The notes: generated by a model from the letters alone, not told the origin. A stretch of 64,000 nt of DNA from Actinocatenispora sera (GCF_018324685.1 NZ_AP023354.1:930001-994000); one strand, 5' to 3'. Numbered from the stretch's first letter, positions 7,831-17,542 are shown. A program made the numbers and translations.

Positions 7831-8781
7831 ATGCTGTTGCTCCACAACGAGGACGCCGGCACCAGCGATGCCGAGTCGATCGCGACCGGCGAGAAGATCA
7901 TCGGTGCGCCGGTCACCCGGGTCGCGGTCTCGGCCGGCACCGGGCTCGACCCGATCCTGGCCGAGCACACCGACGAGGACGTGATCGTCGCCGGGGGCGA
8001 CGGATCGCTGCACGCCCTGCTCCGCGCGCTGTACCGGCGGGACGAGCTCGGCCGGCGGCGTGTCGGGCTGCTCCCGCTCGGTACCGGCAACGACTTCGCC
8101 CGCGGCAGCGGGATCCCGCTGGACGTCACGGCGGCGGCCGGCGTCGTCCGGGACGGCGCCACCCGCGCCACCGACCTGATCGTGGACGACACCGGCGACG
8201 TCGTGGTGAACGCGGCGCACGTCGGGGTCGGCGCCGACGCCGCGGACAGCGCCCGCCCGCTCAAGCCGCACGTGGGCCCGGCCGCCTTCCCGATCGGTGC
8301 GATGATCGCCGGTCTGGTCCGACCCGGCAAGCGGCTGACCGTGGTCATCGACGGTCGTACGGCCACGCATCCGCGGCACCGCAACCTGATGGTGGCCGTC
8401 TCCAACGCGCCGACGATCGCCGGCGGCAGCGCGCTGCTCAGCCCGGACGCGTCCGTGCACGACGGCCGGATGCACGTGACGATCTCGCAGGCGACCGGGC
8501 CGATCGCGCGGATCGGTTACGCCCTGCGGCTGCTGCGCGGCCGGCACGTCGACTCGCTCGACGTCATCCACGGCCCGGCGGACCGGGTGCTGGTGGCCGG
8601 CGAGTCCTTCCGGGTCAACGCGGACGGCGAACTCTCCGCGCCGACCGTCAGCCGGTCCTGGCGGGTACTGCCAGGCGCCTGGCGCCTGTTCGTACCGGCC
8701 GACCGCGCGACGGGCCGGCAGCCAGCGGCCGAAGCCGCCGGCGAAGCTGGTCCGGGTACGGAGGCGGAGGTGCGACGGTGA
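7831..8781 (+). CDS. Diacylglycerol kinase-family lipid kinase
   Basis: The 316 residues include the DAGK catalytic motifs VAGGDGSLHALL (nucleotide-binding GGDG) and LLPLGTGNDFARGSGIP, and a C-terminal half with NLMVAVSNAPTIAGGSALLSPDA and VNADGE. Such enzymes phosphorylate diacylglycerol, sphingoid bases or other lipid alcohols at the membrane. The ATG follows GGAGGCACCC, a strong ribosome site. The last codons overlap the GTG of the next gene by four bases, so the two are translationally coupled. The typical N-terminal P-loop-like strand is slightly shortened (MLLLHNEDAGT). The natural lipid substrate is not predictable. Confidence 0.88.
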   Translation: MLLLHNEDAGTSDAESIATGEKIIGAPVTRVAVSAGTGLDPILAEHTDEDVIVAGGDGSLHALLRALYRRDELGRRRVGLLPLGTGNDFARGSGIPLDVTAAAGVVRDGATRATDLIVDDTGDVVVNAAHVGVGADAADSARPLKPHVGPAAFPIGAMIAGLVRPGKRLTVVIDGRTATHPRHRNLMVAVSNAPTIAGGSALLSPDASVHDGRMHVTISQATGPIARIGYALRLLRGRHVDSLDVIHGPADRVLVAGESFRVNADGELSAPTVSRSWRVLPGAWRLFVPADRATGRQPAAEAAGEAGPGTEAEVRR

Positions 8782-9602
8782 CCGCGATCCGATGGCCGTG
8801 GCGGCACGCGCCCACCCACCACCGTCAGGTGCTGATGCGCCGCGTCGGCCGGGCGGGCTACGCCGCGTACGGGGCGATCCACCTGCTGGTCGCCTGGCTC
8901 GCGGTGCAGATCGCGTTCGGCGGCTCGGACCGGTCGGCCGACGCCGGCGGCGCCCTCGCCACCCTGGCCGGCGCCGCGTTCGGCCGGGTACTGCTCGCGA
9001 TCCTCACCGTGGGGCTGCTGCTGCTGACCCTGTGGCGGCTCGCCGAGGCCGTCTGGGGCGAGCCCGGCCACGGTGGCCATCCCGGCACGAAGCGGCGACT
9101 GACGTCGATCGCGCAGGCGATCTGCTTCGCCGCGCTGACCGCGACCACGGCGCGAACGGTGCTGTCCGACCGCGCACCGTCCAGCGGGCACAGCGAGCAG
9201 CGGGCGACGTCGACCGCGCTGAGCCTGCCGGGCGGGCGGTTCCTGGTCGGCGCGATCGGCGTCGGGGTGGTCGCGCTCGGCATCGGCATGCTCTGCTACG
9301 GCCTGCTCCGCCGGTTCGAGCGCGCCATGCAACTGGACCGGCTGGGCCACCGGGCCCGCCGCGCCGTGCTCGCCGTCGGCGCGATCGGGCACGTCGCCAA
9401 GGGCGTCGCGTACGGCATCGTCGGCGTGCTGCTGACCATCTCGGCGGTCACCTACCAGCCGCACCACAGCCGCGGGCTGGACCAGGCGCTGCGGGTACTG
9501 GCCGGCCAGCCGCACGGCCGGGTGCTGCTGTGCCTGGTGGCGTTCGGGATCGGCTGCTTCGGCGTGCTGTGCTTCGTCCGCGCCCGCTACCAGCGACGCT
9601 GA
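8778..9602 (+). CDS. DUF1206 membrane protein
   Basis: The 274 residues carry about six membrane segments in three repeated pairs. Each repeat opens with a GRAGYAAYGAIHLLVAWLA-like helix (also AIGHVAKGVAYGIVGVLLTI), the hallmark of DUF1206. The function of the family is unknown; it is an integral cytoplasmic-membrane protein. The GTG start overlaps the stop of the lipid kinase (GTGA), implying co-expression and perhaps a membrane-lipid role. An N-terminal basic stretch (RWPWRHAPTHHRQ) precedes the first helix. Confidence 0.88.
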   Translation: MTAIRWPWRHAPTHHRQVLMRRVGRAGYAAYGAIHLLVAWLAVQIAFGGSDRSADAGGALATLAGAAFGRVLLAILTVGLLLLTLWRLAEAVWGEPGHGGHPGTKRRLTSIAQAICFAALTATTARTVLSDRAPSSGHSEQRATSTALSLPGGRFLVGAIGVGVVALGIGMLCYGLLRRFERAMQLDRLGHRARRAVLAVGAIGHVAKGVAYGIVGVLLTISAVTYQPHHSRGLDQALRVLAGQPHGRVLLCLVAFGIGCFGVLCFVRARYQRR

Positions 9603-9677
9603 GCGATCCCGCACGACGGCACGTCACCGGCGGCGTCAGGGGGCCGCGTCGCCACCGGGCAGCCGCGAGCGCGCCGG

Positions 9678-10682
9678 TCAGTGCGCGATGACCAGCTCGT
9701 ACGAGTGGAGCCGGGCCTTGTGGTCCCAGGCCTGGGTGGTGACCATCAGCTCCTGCGCACCGGTCTTCGCAACCAGTTCGGTCAGCTGGTGCGCCACCTG
9801 GTCCGGGTCGCCGACGACGGTGTGCTGGCCACGCTGCTCCATCAACTGCCGGTCCAGCGACGTGTACGGGTAGTTCGCCGCCTGCTCGGGGCTGGGCAGC
9901 GGGCCCGGCCGACCGGTGCGCAGCTGCAGGAACGACAGCTCCTGCGAGCTCGCCATCCGCCGCGCCTCGTCCTCGGTGTCGGCGCAGAACACCGACACCC
10001 CGAGCATCACGTACGGCTCGGCCAGGTCCGGCGACGGCCGGAACGACGAGCGGTACAGTTCCACCGCCGGCAGCGTGTTGTCGCCGGCGAAGTGGTGCGC
10101 GAACGAGAACGGCATGCCGAGCGCGCCGGCCAGCTGCGCCGAGTAGCCGGACGAGCCGAGCAGCCAGATCGGCGGCCGATAGCCCTTGCCCGGCACGGCG
10201 GTGATCGCGCCGTACGGGTGGTCGTCCGGGAACTCGCCGTCCAGGAAGCCGATCAGCTCGCCGAGCTGGCGCGGGAACTCGTCCGCGGCGGGCGAGGCGT
10301 CCCGGCGCAGCGCGTGCGCGGTGACCTGGTCGGTACCGGGGGCTCGACCGAGCCCGAGGTCGATCCGCCCGTCGTGCAGCGCGGACAGCATGCCGAACTG
10401 TTCGGCCACCACCAGCGGCGCGTGGTTGGGCAGCATCACCCCGCCGGAGCCGACCCGGATGCGCTCGGTCGCGCTCGCCAGGTGCCCGATCAGCACCGGC
10501 GGGGACGAGCTCGCGATGCCCGGCATGTTGTGGTGCTCGGCCACCCAGTACCGGTGGTAACCAAGCCGTTCCGCCAGCCGTACCAGCTCGACGCTGTTGC
10601 GCAACGCGTCGGCCGGCGTCGATCCGTCCGGTACCGGCGCCAGGTCCAGCACCGACAGCTTCACCTCGTCAGACACAGCCAC
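9678..10682 (-). CDS. LLM-class flavin-dependent oxidoreductase (luciferase-like)
   Basis: The 334 residues form a TIM-barrel of the bacterial luciferase superfamily: [21 protein letters not shown], then [22 protein letters not shown] (conserved AEHH), [23 protein letters not shown], and [11 protein letters not shown]. This is the MsnO8-type subfamily of F420- or FMN-dependent oxidoreductases. It is a monocistronic gene converging on the DUF1206 gene. The substrate cannot be predicted. Length and all core motifs are intact. Confidence 0.9.
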   Translation of the reverse strand: MAVSDEVKLSVLDLAPVPDGSTPADALRNSVELVRLAERLGYHRYWVAEHHNMPGIASSSPPVLIGHLASATERIRVGSGGVMLPNHAPLVVAEQFGMLSALHDGRIDLGLGRAPGTDQVTAHALRRDASPAADEFPRQLGELIGFLDGEFPDDHPYGAITAVPGKGYRPPIWLLGSSGYSAQLAGALGMPFSFAHHFAGDNTLPAVELYRSSFRPSPDLAEPYVMLGVSVFCADTEDEARRMASSQELSFLQLRTGRPGPLPSPEQAANYPYTSLDRQLMEQRGQHTVVGDPDQVAHQLTELVAKTGAQELMVTTQAWDHKARLHSYELVIAH

Positions 10683-10770
10683 GTGACGTGCAACGCGCCG
10701 CGCTCCCGGCGCGTTCCCGGGTACGGCGGTCGGTAGGCGGGATCACAGCGCCGCCGCCAGCCCGGCGTGC

Positions 10771-10908
10771 CGGACCACGCCTCGGACCAGCCGGGCACCG
10801 CAACCCGGCATGTCCGGACCATGCCTCCGTCGGCACGGCGGGCCGGGCCGCGCCGCGGACCAGCCGGGCCACACGGCGGGCACGGACCACGCCTCGGACC
10901 AGCCGGGC
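10771..10908. repeat. Intergenic direct repeats, GGACCACGCCTCGGACCAGC unit
   Basis: A 26-bp sequence containing GGACCACGCCTCGGACCAGC occurs at 10771-10796 and again at 10883-10908. A partial copy (CGGACCAGCCGGGCCACA) begins near 10855. The repeats fill the 274-bp gap between the luciferase-like gene and the PIG-L gene, both on the minus strand. No coding sequence is credible here. Confidence 0.6.
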
Positions 10909-10956
10909 CACTGCGGTGTGCCGGGTCGACGCTCCCCGGCTGGCCGCGGGGGGCCG

Positions 10957-11784
10957 TCAGCCCGGCACGGTGGCCAGGTCGGTGAGGATTCCGCGGGCGT
11001 GGCCGGTCAGGTACCACTCGTGCCGGTACGTGTCGGCGAAGCCGTCGCCGCCGACCGCCGCCGGCGCGATCTGGCTGGCGTGCGCGGACATCGCGGCCCG
11101 CTTCGCGGCGAGTTCGGCGTCGGTCGCGGTCAACCGCACCGGAATCTCGTGCCCGGCCCGTCCGTAGTCACCGGTGTGCCCGCTCGCCGCGTCGATCAGG
11201 TGGGTACCGCCACGTCGGTGCAGGTGGTCCCGGTCCACCGTCGCCTCGTACGACACGGCGCCGGTCATCGCCGCCGCCAGCGCGCCGATCCGGTGCACCG
11301 CAACGTGATCCGGGTGACCGTAGATGCCGCGGTCGTCGTAGTGCAGCACGGTGTCGGCCCGTTCGGCGTCGATCACCTCGGCGAGCCGCCGGGCCAGCCG
11401 GTCGGTCCGCCCCCGGGCCAGCGCCCGCGGATGCCGGGCCGACGGCCACCCCGCCATGCCCGAGTCGCGCCGGCCGAGCAGTACCAGCCGGGAGACGCCG
11501 AGCAGCTCGGCCGCGGCCTCCAGCTCGGCCAGCCGGCGGCGGTGCACGGTCTCGCCGGGGCGCAGCGGGGCGAGCCGCTCGCCGAGCTCACCGCCGGTGG
11601 CCATGACGAGTACCACCCGGGCGCCACGGTCGGCGAGCCGGCGCATGGTGGCCGCGGTGAAGATCGCCTCGTCGTCGGGGTGCGCGTGCAGAACGACGAC
11701 GGCGCGGCCGGACAGGTCGGGCGCGCCGGCGGAGGCGGGCACGCGGGTACGGGCAGGGCGGGAGGCACGCAGGGCCGAAGACAT
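10957..11784 (-). CDS. PIG-L family N-acetylglucosaminyl deacetylase-like protein
   Basis: The 275 residues carry the zinc-binding PIG-L signature VVVLHAHPDDEAIFTA (His-Pro-Asp-Asp), and the second metal motif YGHPDHVAVHRIGA. The family includes MshB (mycothiol synthesis), Mca, and LmbE deacetylases acting on GlcNAc-containing substrates. The gene is alone, so it is not assigned to mycothiol synthesis, although the organism probably makes mycothiol. The first about 27 residues are a poorly conserved Arg/Pro-rich extension. Confidence 0.88.
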   Translation of the reverse strand: MSSALRASRPARTRVPASAGAPDLSGRAVVVLHAHPDDEAIFTAATMRRLADRGARVVLVMATGGELGERLAPLRPGETVHRRRLAELEAAAELLGVSRLVLLGRRDSGMAGWPSARHPRALARGRTDRLARRLAEVIDAERADTVLHYDDRGIYGHPDHVAVHRIGALAAAMTGAVSYEATVDRDHLHRRGGTHLIDAASGHTGDYGRAGHEIPVRLTATDAELAAKRAAMSAHASQIAPAAVGGDGFADTYRHEWYLTGHARGILTDLATVPG

Positions 11785-12047
11785 GGGTACGCTCGCTGAC
11801 TCGACGGGAGCCCGGTGGCAGACCGGGCGGGGCGCGGGAGATCAGCGGCAACAACACGGACACGCGGCGGCGACAATCGGCGCGAAGCCGGTCGCGGTGC
11901 AGCGCAGGTCCGTCATGACCGAGGATTCTGCCACGACCGCGGGCCGGCCCGCCAGGACACCCCGGACACCGGCCCGCGATCCGCCGAACGCGACTCGCCG
12001 CCCCGGGCCGGACCGGACAGCCGGTCCGGCGTCGGCGGCGGCCCGGG

Positions 12048-12419
12048 TCAGGCGGCAGCGAGGATCCAGCGGTGCCCGAAGGGGTCGGCGATGCGTCCCA
12101 TCCGGCCGTACTCGTGGTCGCTCAGCGGAAAGATCTCGGTACCGCCGGCATCGATCGCCCGCTGCCAGACGGCGTCCACGTCGGGCAGCCGCAGCGCGAG
12201 GATGACCGGTACCGCCCCGTCCGGTGCGGGATCGACGTCGTCGGCGTCCTTGACGGCGAACTCGCTGGTACCGACGGAGAGATCGGCGTGCACGATGCGG
12301 CCGGCGTCGCGGTAGCGGCTCAGTTCGGTCGCGCCGAACGCCTGCCGGTAGTAGTCGATGGCGGCGGCCGCGTCCCGGACCGCCAGGGTGGGTGCGAGTG
12401 TGCTGTCCATGCCTGCCAT
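12048..12419 (-). CDS. VOC-family (glyoxalase/bleomycin resistance-like) protein
   Basis: The 123-residue protein has the PhnB-like VOC fold: LAPTLAVRDAAAAIDYYRQAFGATEL, a central RIVHADLSVGTSEFAV, and a C-terminal DPFGHRWILAAA. VOC proteins bind metal or small molecules at a beta-barrel dimer interface. Either ATG (12419 or 12410) is possible. It lies 43 bp downstream of an AraC-type regulator on the same strand, which may control it. The substrate is unknown. Confidence 0.85.
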   Translation of the reverse strand: MAGMDSTLAPTLAVRDAAAAIDYYRQAFGATELSRYRDAGRIVHADLSVGTSEFAVKDADDVDPAPDGAVPVILALRLPDVDAVWQRAIDAGGTEIFPLSDHEYGRMGRIADPFGHRWILAAA

Positions 12420-12462
12420 CGTGGCGCCGCGGGCGGCACCGGTATTGGAAAAACCCGACCGC

Positions 12463-13278
12463 TCAGCCCGATGCGACCGGCAGGTGGTTGGGCATGCCCG
12501 CCGCGCGCGGCCGGTACCGGGTGGGCGTGACCGAGGCGAACGTCCGGAAGTCGTGGATCAGGTGCGACTGGTCGACGTACCCGTGTGTGGCGGCCAGTCC
12601 GGCCCAGTCGATCCGGACCGCGCCCGCCGGCAGCGCCGCGCAGCCGGCGGCGACCCGCTGGAACCGGCGGATCCGCGCGTACCGCTTCGGGGTGTAGCCC
12701 GTGTGGGCGGCGAACCGGCGGGCCAGCCCCCGGTCGGTACGGCCCAGCCGGTCCGCGACGGTCGCCACCGGCAGCCCGCGCTCCAGCGCCCTGGCCGCCG
12801 CGCCCACGAGCGGATCCGGTCCGGCCGGCCGGTCTCGCAGCCGGGCCAGCAGCAGCTCGGCCATTGCGGCCAGCCGCCCGCGCGGGGTCGGGTAGCCGCG
12901 CAGCCGCTCCGCGAGCGTCGCGCCGTCCCGGCCCCACAGCTCGTCCAGCGGCAGATCGCCGGTGGCGTCCGGAGTACCGAAGAACGGGAAGCCGCCGCCG
13001 GGCCGGAAGCAGACGCCGACGACCTGCCGCTGCTCGGCGGTGTCGATGCACAGCGGCGCGGCGTTGGCCCCGGACACCGTCGCCGCGGGCAGCCGGTGCA
13101 CCCGGGCGAAGCCCGGACCGTCGTACCAGCGTTGCTCGTCCTCGGCGAGGTTGACGATCAGCTGCTGCCGCCCGGTCGGCAGGGCCAGCTCCAGCGCGGC
13201 GTCGAGCGGTTCGTCGTACCAGTAGAGGTTCGTGACGAACGGGGCGAGCGGCGCCGGCGGCGGCATCGTCAACAGCAT
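12463..13278 (-). CDS. AraC-family transcriptional regulator
   Basis: The 271 residues have an N-terminal sensor domain of the DUF6597 type (PPAPLAPFVTNLYWYDEPL, then VVGVCFRPGGGFPFFGTP) and a C-terminal AraC DNA-binding domain. Its second helix-turn-helix includes GLAATHGYVDQSHLIHDFRTF and ends SVTPTRYRPRAAG. Such regulators usually sense a hydrophobic small molecule and activate adjacent genes. The VOC gene directly downstream is the likely partner. The start ATG precedes MPPPAPLAPF, matching the family opening. Confidence 0.9.
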   Translation of the reverse strand: MLLTMPPPAPLAPFVTNLYWYDEPLDAALELALPTGRQQLIVNLAEDEQRWYDGPGFARVHRLPAATVSGANAAPLCIDTAEQRQVVGVCFRPGGGFPFFGTPDATGDLPLDELWGRDGATLAERLRGYPTPRGRLAAMAELLLARLRDRPAGPDPLVGAAARALERGLPVATVADRLGRTDRGLARRFAAHTGYTPKRYARIRRFQRVAAGCAALPAGAVRIDWAGLAATHGYVDQSHLIHDFRTFASVTPTRYRPRAAGMPNHLPVASG

Positions 13279-13363
13279 CGCCTGCCAGACTACGACGCCG
13301 CGGGCCGGCCGAGCGGGTCAGCGGCGACGACGCGCGGACGGGCCGGGGCAGTTGCGACGTGGG

Positions 13364-13573
13364 TCAGCTGGCCGGGGCGAGCGGCCGGCGGTGGTCCTCG
13401 ACGAGCTCCAGATCGGCCAGGTTGACCAGCTCGGCCACCTCGTCCACCGACCGGCACACCGCCACCTGGTAGCCGTTGTGTGACACGCGCAGCAGATCGC
13501 GGGGCCGGCCGTCCTCGGCTGCGGTCCCGATCATGTGCTCGACGGTCCAGCGCCCGTCCCTGCTGCGGTACAT
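13364..13573 (-). CDS. Small conserved-looking hypothetical protein
   Basis: A 69-residue product starts at the ATG at 13573 (MYRSRDGRWTVEHMIGT); the frame stays open to 13666, giving 100 residues. It has a mixed beta/alpha pattern (WTVEHMIG, LLRVSHNGYQVAVCRSVDEVAELVNLADLELVED) like small actinobacterial orphan proteins that pair a short beta-hairpin with a helix. No catalytic motif is visible. It is flanked by an AraC regulator and a divergent mycothiol-dependent-type enzyme. No function can be assigned. Confidence 0.6.
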   Translation of the reverse strand: MYRSRDGRWTVEHMIGTAAEDGRPRDLLRVSHNGYQVAVCRSVDEVAELVNLADLELVEDHRRPLAPAS

Positions 13574-13834
13574 CGTCTTCGACGGTAAGCCGGATTCCTT
13601 GGCGTGGCCTGGAAAAAGGGCCTCGATGTAACGGAGGAAACGGCCAGGGCGTCGCCCCGGCCACACTTCTGCCGGTACGGACGACCGACCCCACCGTTCG
13701 GCCTACTCACCGACCAGCCGAACGGGCCAATCCGGTTAGGGATCCTGGCAGAACGGGGTCGAACGGCCGGACCGAAAGGCACCGGTGGGGCATACCGGGC
13801 GGCGGTCGTCAGACCTCGCTTCTACGATGCGACC

Positions 13835-14611
13835 ATGCCCATGTCCGTTGCCGATCATCTCGCCACGCTGCGCGCCGAGGGCGAGTTGCTCGCCGCGGCC
13901 GCCGACCGCACCGACCTCGACACCCCCGTCCCGACCTGCCCCGACTGGACGCTGCGCGACCTGCTGCGCCACATCGGCGGGGTGCACCGCTGGGCCGGCT
14001 ACTACGTGACCACGGGATATGCCGAGGAGACCAGCGAGGAGCTCGACCGCGAGCTGATGGAGACCTGGGGCGACGACGCCGAGCTGGTCGGCTGGTTCCG
14101 CGCCGGGCATGCCGCGCTCGTCACGGCGCTGACCGAGGCGCCCGATTCGTTGGCCTGCTGGACGTTCCTGCCCGCGCCGTCGCCGCTGGCGTTCTGGGCC
14201 CGGCGGCAGGCGCACGAGACGGCGATCCACCGGGTCGACGCGCAGGCCGCGGCGGGCCGGATCACCGGCGTCGCACCCGAGTTCGGCGCCGACGGTCTGG
14301 ACGAACTCCTGCTCCGCTTCCTCACCCGCCGCCGGCACCGCCCGGACGGCTGGGGCGCGCCGACCCGGCTGGGGCTGACCGCCACCGACATCGACCGGCG
14401 CTGGCTCGTGACGATCTCCGAGTCCGGTGTCCGAGGCGACGATCGGCCCGACGCCGCCGCCTGCGCCGCGGCCGACTGCGTGATCACCGCGACCGCGTCC
14501 GACCTGTACCACCTGATGTGGAACCGGCGCGACCACGCCGGTCTGACCGTCACGGGTCGTCCCGATGTCCTCGACCGGTGGCGCACCACCATGGCGGTCC
14601 GCTGGTCCTGA
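13835..14611 (+). CDS. Maleylpyruvate isomerase-family mycothiol-dependent enzyme
   Basis: The 258 residues match the TIGR03083 family. The N-terminal DinB-like helical bundle reads VADHLATLRAEGELLAAAAD, TPVPTCPDWTLRDLLRHIGGVHRWAG, and FWARRQAHETAIHRVDAQAA. The HETxxHRxD segment supplies metal ligands. Members act on mycothiol adducts or isomerise maleylpyruvate. The specific reaction is not assignable without neighbours. The start is MPMSVADH, with MSVADH (13841) as the alternative. The C-terminal domain ends GRPDVLDRWRTTMAV. Confidence 0.87.
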   Translation: MPMSVADHLATLRAEGELLAAAADRTDLDTPVPTCPDWTLRDLLRHIGGVHRWAGYYVTTGYAEETSEELDRELMETWGDDAELVGWFRAGHAALVTALTEAPDSLACWTFLPAPSPLAFWARRQAHETAIHRVDAQAAAGRITGVAPEFGADGLDELLLRFLTRRRHRPDGWGAPTRLGLTATDIDRRWLVTISESGVRGDDRPDAAACAAADCVITATASDLYHLMWNRRDHAGLTVTGRPDVLDRWRTTMAVRWS

Positions 14612-14630
14612 CGCGGTTCGCCGCGGCCGG

Positions 14631-15383
14631 TCAGCCCGCGACGCCGACCACGACGAACATGAAGGCCATCCCCAGTACGGTCATGCCGAGGGTGAGGCGG
14701 CTGGGGTGCCGGGCGTGCGCCTCGGGCAGGATGTCGCTGGTCGCGATGTAGAGCAGGAATCCGGCGAAGAAGCCGAGATAGAGCCCCAACACCGACTGCG
14801 GTACGTGCACGAACAGCGTCACCGCCGCCCCGGCCACCGGCGCCACCGCGTCCAGGCACAGCAGGGTGAGCGCGCGGCGATGGGCGTTGCCGTACAGCGA
14901 GGTGATGGTGAAGGTGTTGAAGCCGTCGGCGAAGTCGTGCGCGATGACGGCGATCGCCACGGTGGCACCGATCGCGGTACTCGCCTGGAAGCCGAGGCCG
15001 ATCCCGAGCCCGTCCAGGAAGCTGTGCGCGACCAGTGCCGAGGCGGCGAGGACCCCGACGGTCGGGTAGTGGTGGCCGTGCGACTCGTACTCGTGCTCGT
15101 GGCCGCGGTGCACCGCGGTGCCACGTTCGACGATGTGCAGGGTGAGGAACCCGGCGGCGAACGTGATCATCACGGCGGGCACGCCGAGCACGTGGTAGGC
15201 GTTCTGCTCGAACATCTCCGGCAGCAGGTCGAACGCCACGACGCCCAGCAGTACGCCGGCCGCGAGGCCGAGGATCAGGTGCAGCTTGTCCCGGGCCCGG
15301 AGCGCGACGAGGCCACCCGCGAGGGTGGCCACCAGGGACAACAGCGTGACGAGTACCGCCATGCCGCCCAGCATATTCGACAA
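14631..15383 (-). CDS. ZIP-family metal transporter
   Basis: The 250 residues form about eight membrane helices. Conserved ZIP helix IV/V features are ALVAHSFLDGLGIGLGF and VIAHDFADGFNTFT, whose His/Asp residues build the metal path. A His-rich cytosolic loop (HRGHEHEYESHGHHYP, near 93-108) is typical of ZIP metal sensing. It imports Zn(II) or a related divalent metal across the cytoplasmic membrane. The gene is divergent from a TetR regulator, with a candidate operator in the 112-bp gap. Confidence 0.9.
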   Translation of the reverse strand: MSNMLGGMAVLVTLLSLVATLAGGLVALRARDKLHLILGLAAGVLLGVVAFDLLPEMFEQNAYHVLGVPAVMITFAAGFLTLHIVERGTAVHRGHEHEYESHGHHYPTVGVLAASALVAHSFLDGLGIGLGFQASTAIGATVAIAVIAHDFADGFNTFTITSLYGNAHRRALTLLCLDAVAPVAGAAVTLFVHVPQSVLGLYLGFFAGFLLYIATSDILPEAHARHPSRLTLGMTVLGMAFMFVVVGVAG

Positions 15384-15452
15384 CGATTTTCTCTTTCACT
15401 GGGCCGCCCGCGATCTCGATCACTGCCCAGCCGTTACCCGGCTGCGCGACTC

Positions 15453-15473
15453 GCTCGACTGAGACGATCGAGC
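15453..15473. promoter_or_regulatory. Candidate TetR operator between zip and tetR
   Basis: GCTCGA-CTGAGACGA-TCGAGC is an inverted repeat with 6-bp arms and a 9-bp centre. It lies 23 bp before the tetR start and 70 bp before the zip start. Size and symmetry suit a TetR dimer; binding is inferred. Confidence 0.45.
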
Positions 15474-15495
15474 AAGGCGTTGCTAGGCTGCGGCG

Positions 15496-16092
15496 ATGGC
15501 CGGAGGCAACAACAAGGGCAACCGCGAGGCGCTGCTCGACGGCGCGAAACGGTGCCTGCTGGAGAAGGGGTTCGACCGCAGCTCGGTGCGCGACATCGCG
15601 ACGGCCGCCGGGGTCTCCACCGCCGCGATCGGCTACCACTTCGGATCCCGGGAGAAGCTGCTGTTCCAGGCGCTGTTCGCGCTCATCGACGAGTGGGGCG
15701 ACAAGGCCGGCCGGGCGCTCGTCTCGGCCGACGACCCCGACGCGGACGTGGTGGAGCGATACGTGCGCAGCTGGGACGAGCTGATCGCGCAGGCCCGCGC
15801 GCACCCCGACCTGTGGCTGACCTCGGTCGACCTGTTCATGCAGGCGCGCCGGAACCCGGACCTGCTGCCGCAGTTGGCCGACGGGATGCGGCAGGGCCGC
15901 ACCGGCTCCGCCGCGACCATCCTCAGCGTGCCCGAGGACGAGGTCTCCGACGAGGCGGCGCGCACGGTCGGGATGGTGCAGATGGCACTGATGTCCGGCG
16001 TCGTCATCCAGGCGCTCGCCGACCCGGAGCACCCGCCGACCGGCGCCGCCGTACTGGCCGGCCTGCGCGCCCTCGCCGACCTCGGAAAGTGA
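15496..16092 (+). CDS. TetR-family transcriptional regulator
   Basis: The 198 residues start with the TetR helix-turn-helix: REALLDGAKRCLLEKGFDRSSV, then RDIATAAGVSTAAIGYHFGS and REKLLFQALFALIDEWGD. The C-terminal ligand-binding half is helical (YVRSWDELIAQARAHPDLWLT...). It probably represses itself and perhaps the divergent ZIP transporter through the inverted repeat at 15453-15473. A metal-responsive role is not supported by any Cys/His cluster, so the ligand is likely organic. Confidence 0.9.
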   Translation: MAGGNNKGNREALLDGAKRCLLEKGFDRSSVRDIATAAGVSTAAIGYHFGSREKLLFQALFALIDEWGDKAGRALVSADDPDADVVERYVRSWDELIAQARAHPDLWLTSVDLFMQARRNPDLLPQLADGMRQGRTGSAATILSVPEDEVSDEAARTVGMVQMALMSGVVIQALADPEHPPTGAAVLAGLRALADLGK

Positions 16093-16155
16093 CCCCGGCG
16101 CCGGGACCCGAAGCCGCCCGGGCGCCGCAACGGACCCGGAAGGGCCGCACACGAA

Positions 16156-16188
16156 CTCGGCCCGCCACCTCGCAGGTGCCGGGCCGAG
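16156..16188. terminator. Bidirectional terminator hairpin between tetR and ald
   Basis: CTCGGCCCG-C-CACCT and AGGTG-C-CGGGCCGAG pair around a CGC loop with one internal C-C mismatch. The hairpin is placed between convergent genes, 63 bp past the tetR stop and 18 bp beyond the ald stop. Confidence 0.75.
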
Positions 16189-16206
16189 CGGGTGGTACGG
16201 CGACGG

Positions 16207-17322
16207 TCAGGCGAGCACGTCGGCGACCGGACGGAACGGCAGGTCGTGCGCGGCGGCGACCGGCTCGTTGGTGAGCTGGCCGGCGTGCGTGTTGAGCCCC
16301 TGCGCGAGCGCCGGGTCGTCGGCCAGCGCGGCGCGCCATCCCTTGTCCGCCAACGCAACCGCGTACGGCATGGTCACGTTGGTGAGCGCGAACGTGGAGG
16401 TGTTCGGCACCGCGCCCGGCATGTTCGCCACGCAGTAGAAGATGCTGTCGTGCACCCGGTAGGTCGGGTCGGCGTGCGTGGTCGGGCGGGAGTCCTCGAA
16501 GCAGCCGCCCTGGTCGATCGAGATGTCCACCAGCACGCTGCCCGGCCGCATCCGGGACACCAGCTCGTTGCTGACCAGCTTCGGCGCCTTCGCGCCCGGC
16601 ACCAGGACCGCACCGATCACCAGGTCGGCGTCGGTGACCTCCTTCTCCAGCTGGAACGCGTTCGAGGCGACGGTGTGGATCCGCCCCTCGTACAGGTGGT
16701 CCAGCTCGCGCAGCTTCTCCACGTTGAGGTCGAGCACGGTCACGTCGGCGCGCATGCCGACCGCGATCTCGACCGCGTTGCGGCCGGCGACACCCGCGCC
16801 GAGCACGACGACCTTCGCCGGCGTGACCCCCGGTACGCCGCCGGGCAGCACGCCGCGGCCACCGGCGAACCGCATCAGGTGGTACGCGCCGACCTGCGGG
16901 GCGATCCGGCCGGCGACCTCGCTCATCGGGGCCAGCAGCGGCAGCGAGCGGTCGGCGAGCTGCACCGTCTCGTAGGCCACCGAGGTGACCTTGCGGTCCA
17001 GCAGCGCGTCGGTGCACTCCCGGGACGCGGCGAGGTGCAGGTAGGTGAAGAGCACCTGACCCTCGCGCATCCGGTGGTACTCCTCGGCGACCGGCTCCTT
17101 GACCTTGAGCACCAGGTCCGCCTCGGCCCACACCGCGTCGGCGGTGTCGCCGATCTTGGCACCGGCGTGCAGGAACTCGTCGTCCGGGATGGACGAGCCG
17201 ACGCCCGCGCCGCGCTCGATGACCACCTCGTGCCCGTGCGTGACCAGTTCGTGCACCCCGGCCGGGGTGATCGCGACCCGGAACTCGTTGTTCTTGACCT
17301 CGCGTGGAACGCCGACCTTCAT
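16207..17322 (-). CDS. ald: Alanine dehydrogenase
   Basis: The 371-residue enzyme interconverts L-alanine and pyruvate plus ammonia with NAD. It opens [20 protein letters not shown], the invariant AlaDH signature. The NAD-binding Rossmann segment is [20 protein letters not shown], then VTVLDLN. The substrate region includes [13 protein letters not shown] and [20 protein letters not shown]. The ATG is backed by GGAAGGACAG. A PucR-type regulator lies upstream on the same strand, 220 bp away, and may control amino-acid use through ald. Length and motifs are complete. Confidence 0.96.
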   Translation of the reverse strand: MKVGVPREVKNNEFRVAITPAGVHELVTHGHEVVIERGAGVGSSIPDDEFLHAGAKIGDTADAVWAEADLVLKVKEPVAEEYHRMREGQVLFTYLHLAASRECTDALLDRKVTSVAYETVQLADRSLPLLAPMSEVAGRIAPQVGAYHLMRFAGGRGVLPGGVPGVTPAKVVVLGAGVAGRNAVEIAVGMRADVTVLDLNVEKLRELDHLYEGRIHTVASNAFQLEKEVTDADLVIGAVLVPGAKAPKLVSNELVSRMRPGSVLVDISIDQGGCFEDSRPTTHADPTYRVHDSIFYCVANMPGAVPNTSTFALTNVTMPYAVALADKGWRAALADDPALAQGLNTHAGQLTNEPVAAAHDLPFRPVADVLA

Positions 17323-17542
17323 GACGCACTGTCCTTCCGACTGCAGGCACCGTTGCCTGGGAGAGGTCGTGCGGATCGGGCTCGACCGACCTCTGCTTGA
17401 GCTGATCACCGGTTCAACGACACGAGTCGTTCGAGGGTCGCCCGTGTCGACACCTCTGCGGTAATGGTCCGGCCTGAGGTGACCGTCGGTCATCGTTCCG
17501 GCAAAACGAGCCCAAGGCCGATCATTGTGCGCCGGGCACAAC

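Noticed and set aside
10957-11784. PIG-L gene as mshB (mycothiol pathway)
   Set aside because: The zinc motifs are shared by the whole PIG-L family and no mycothiol gene is adjacent, so only the family is claimed.
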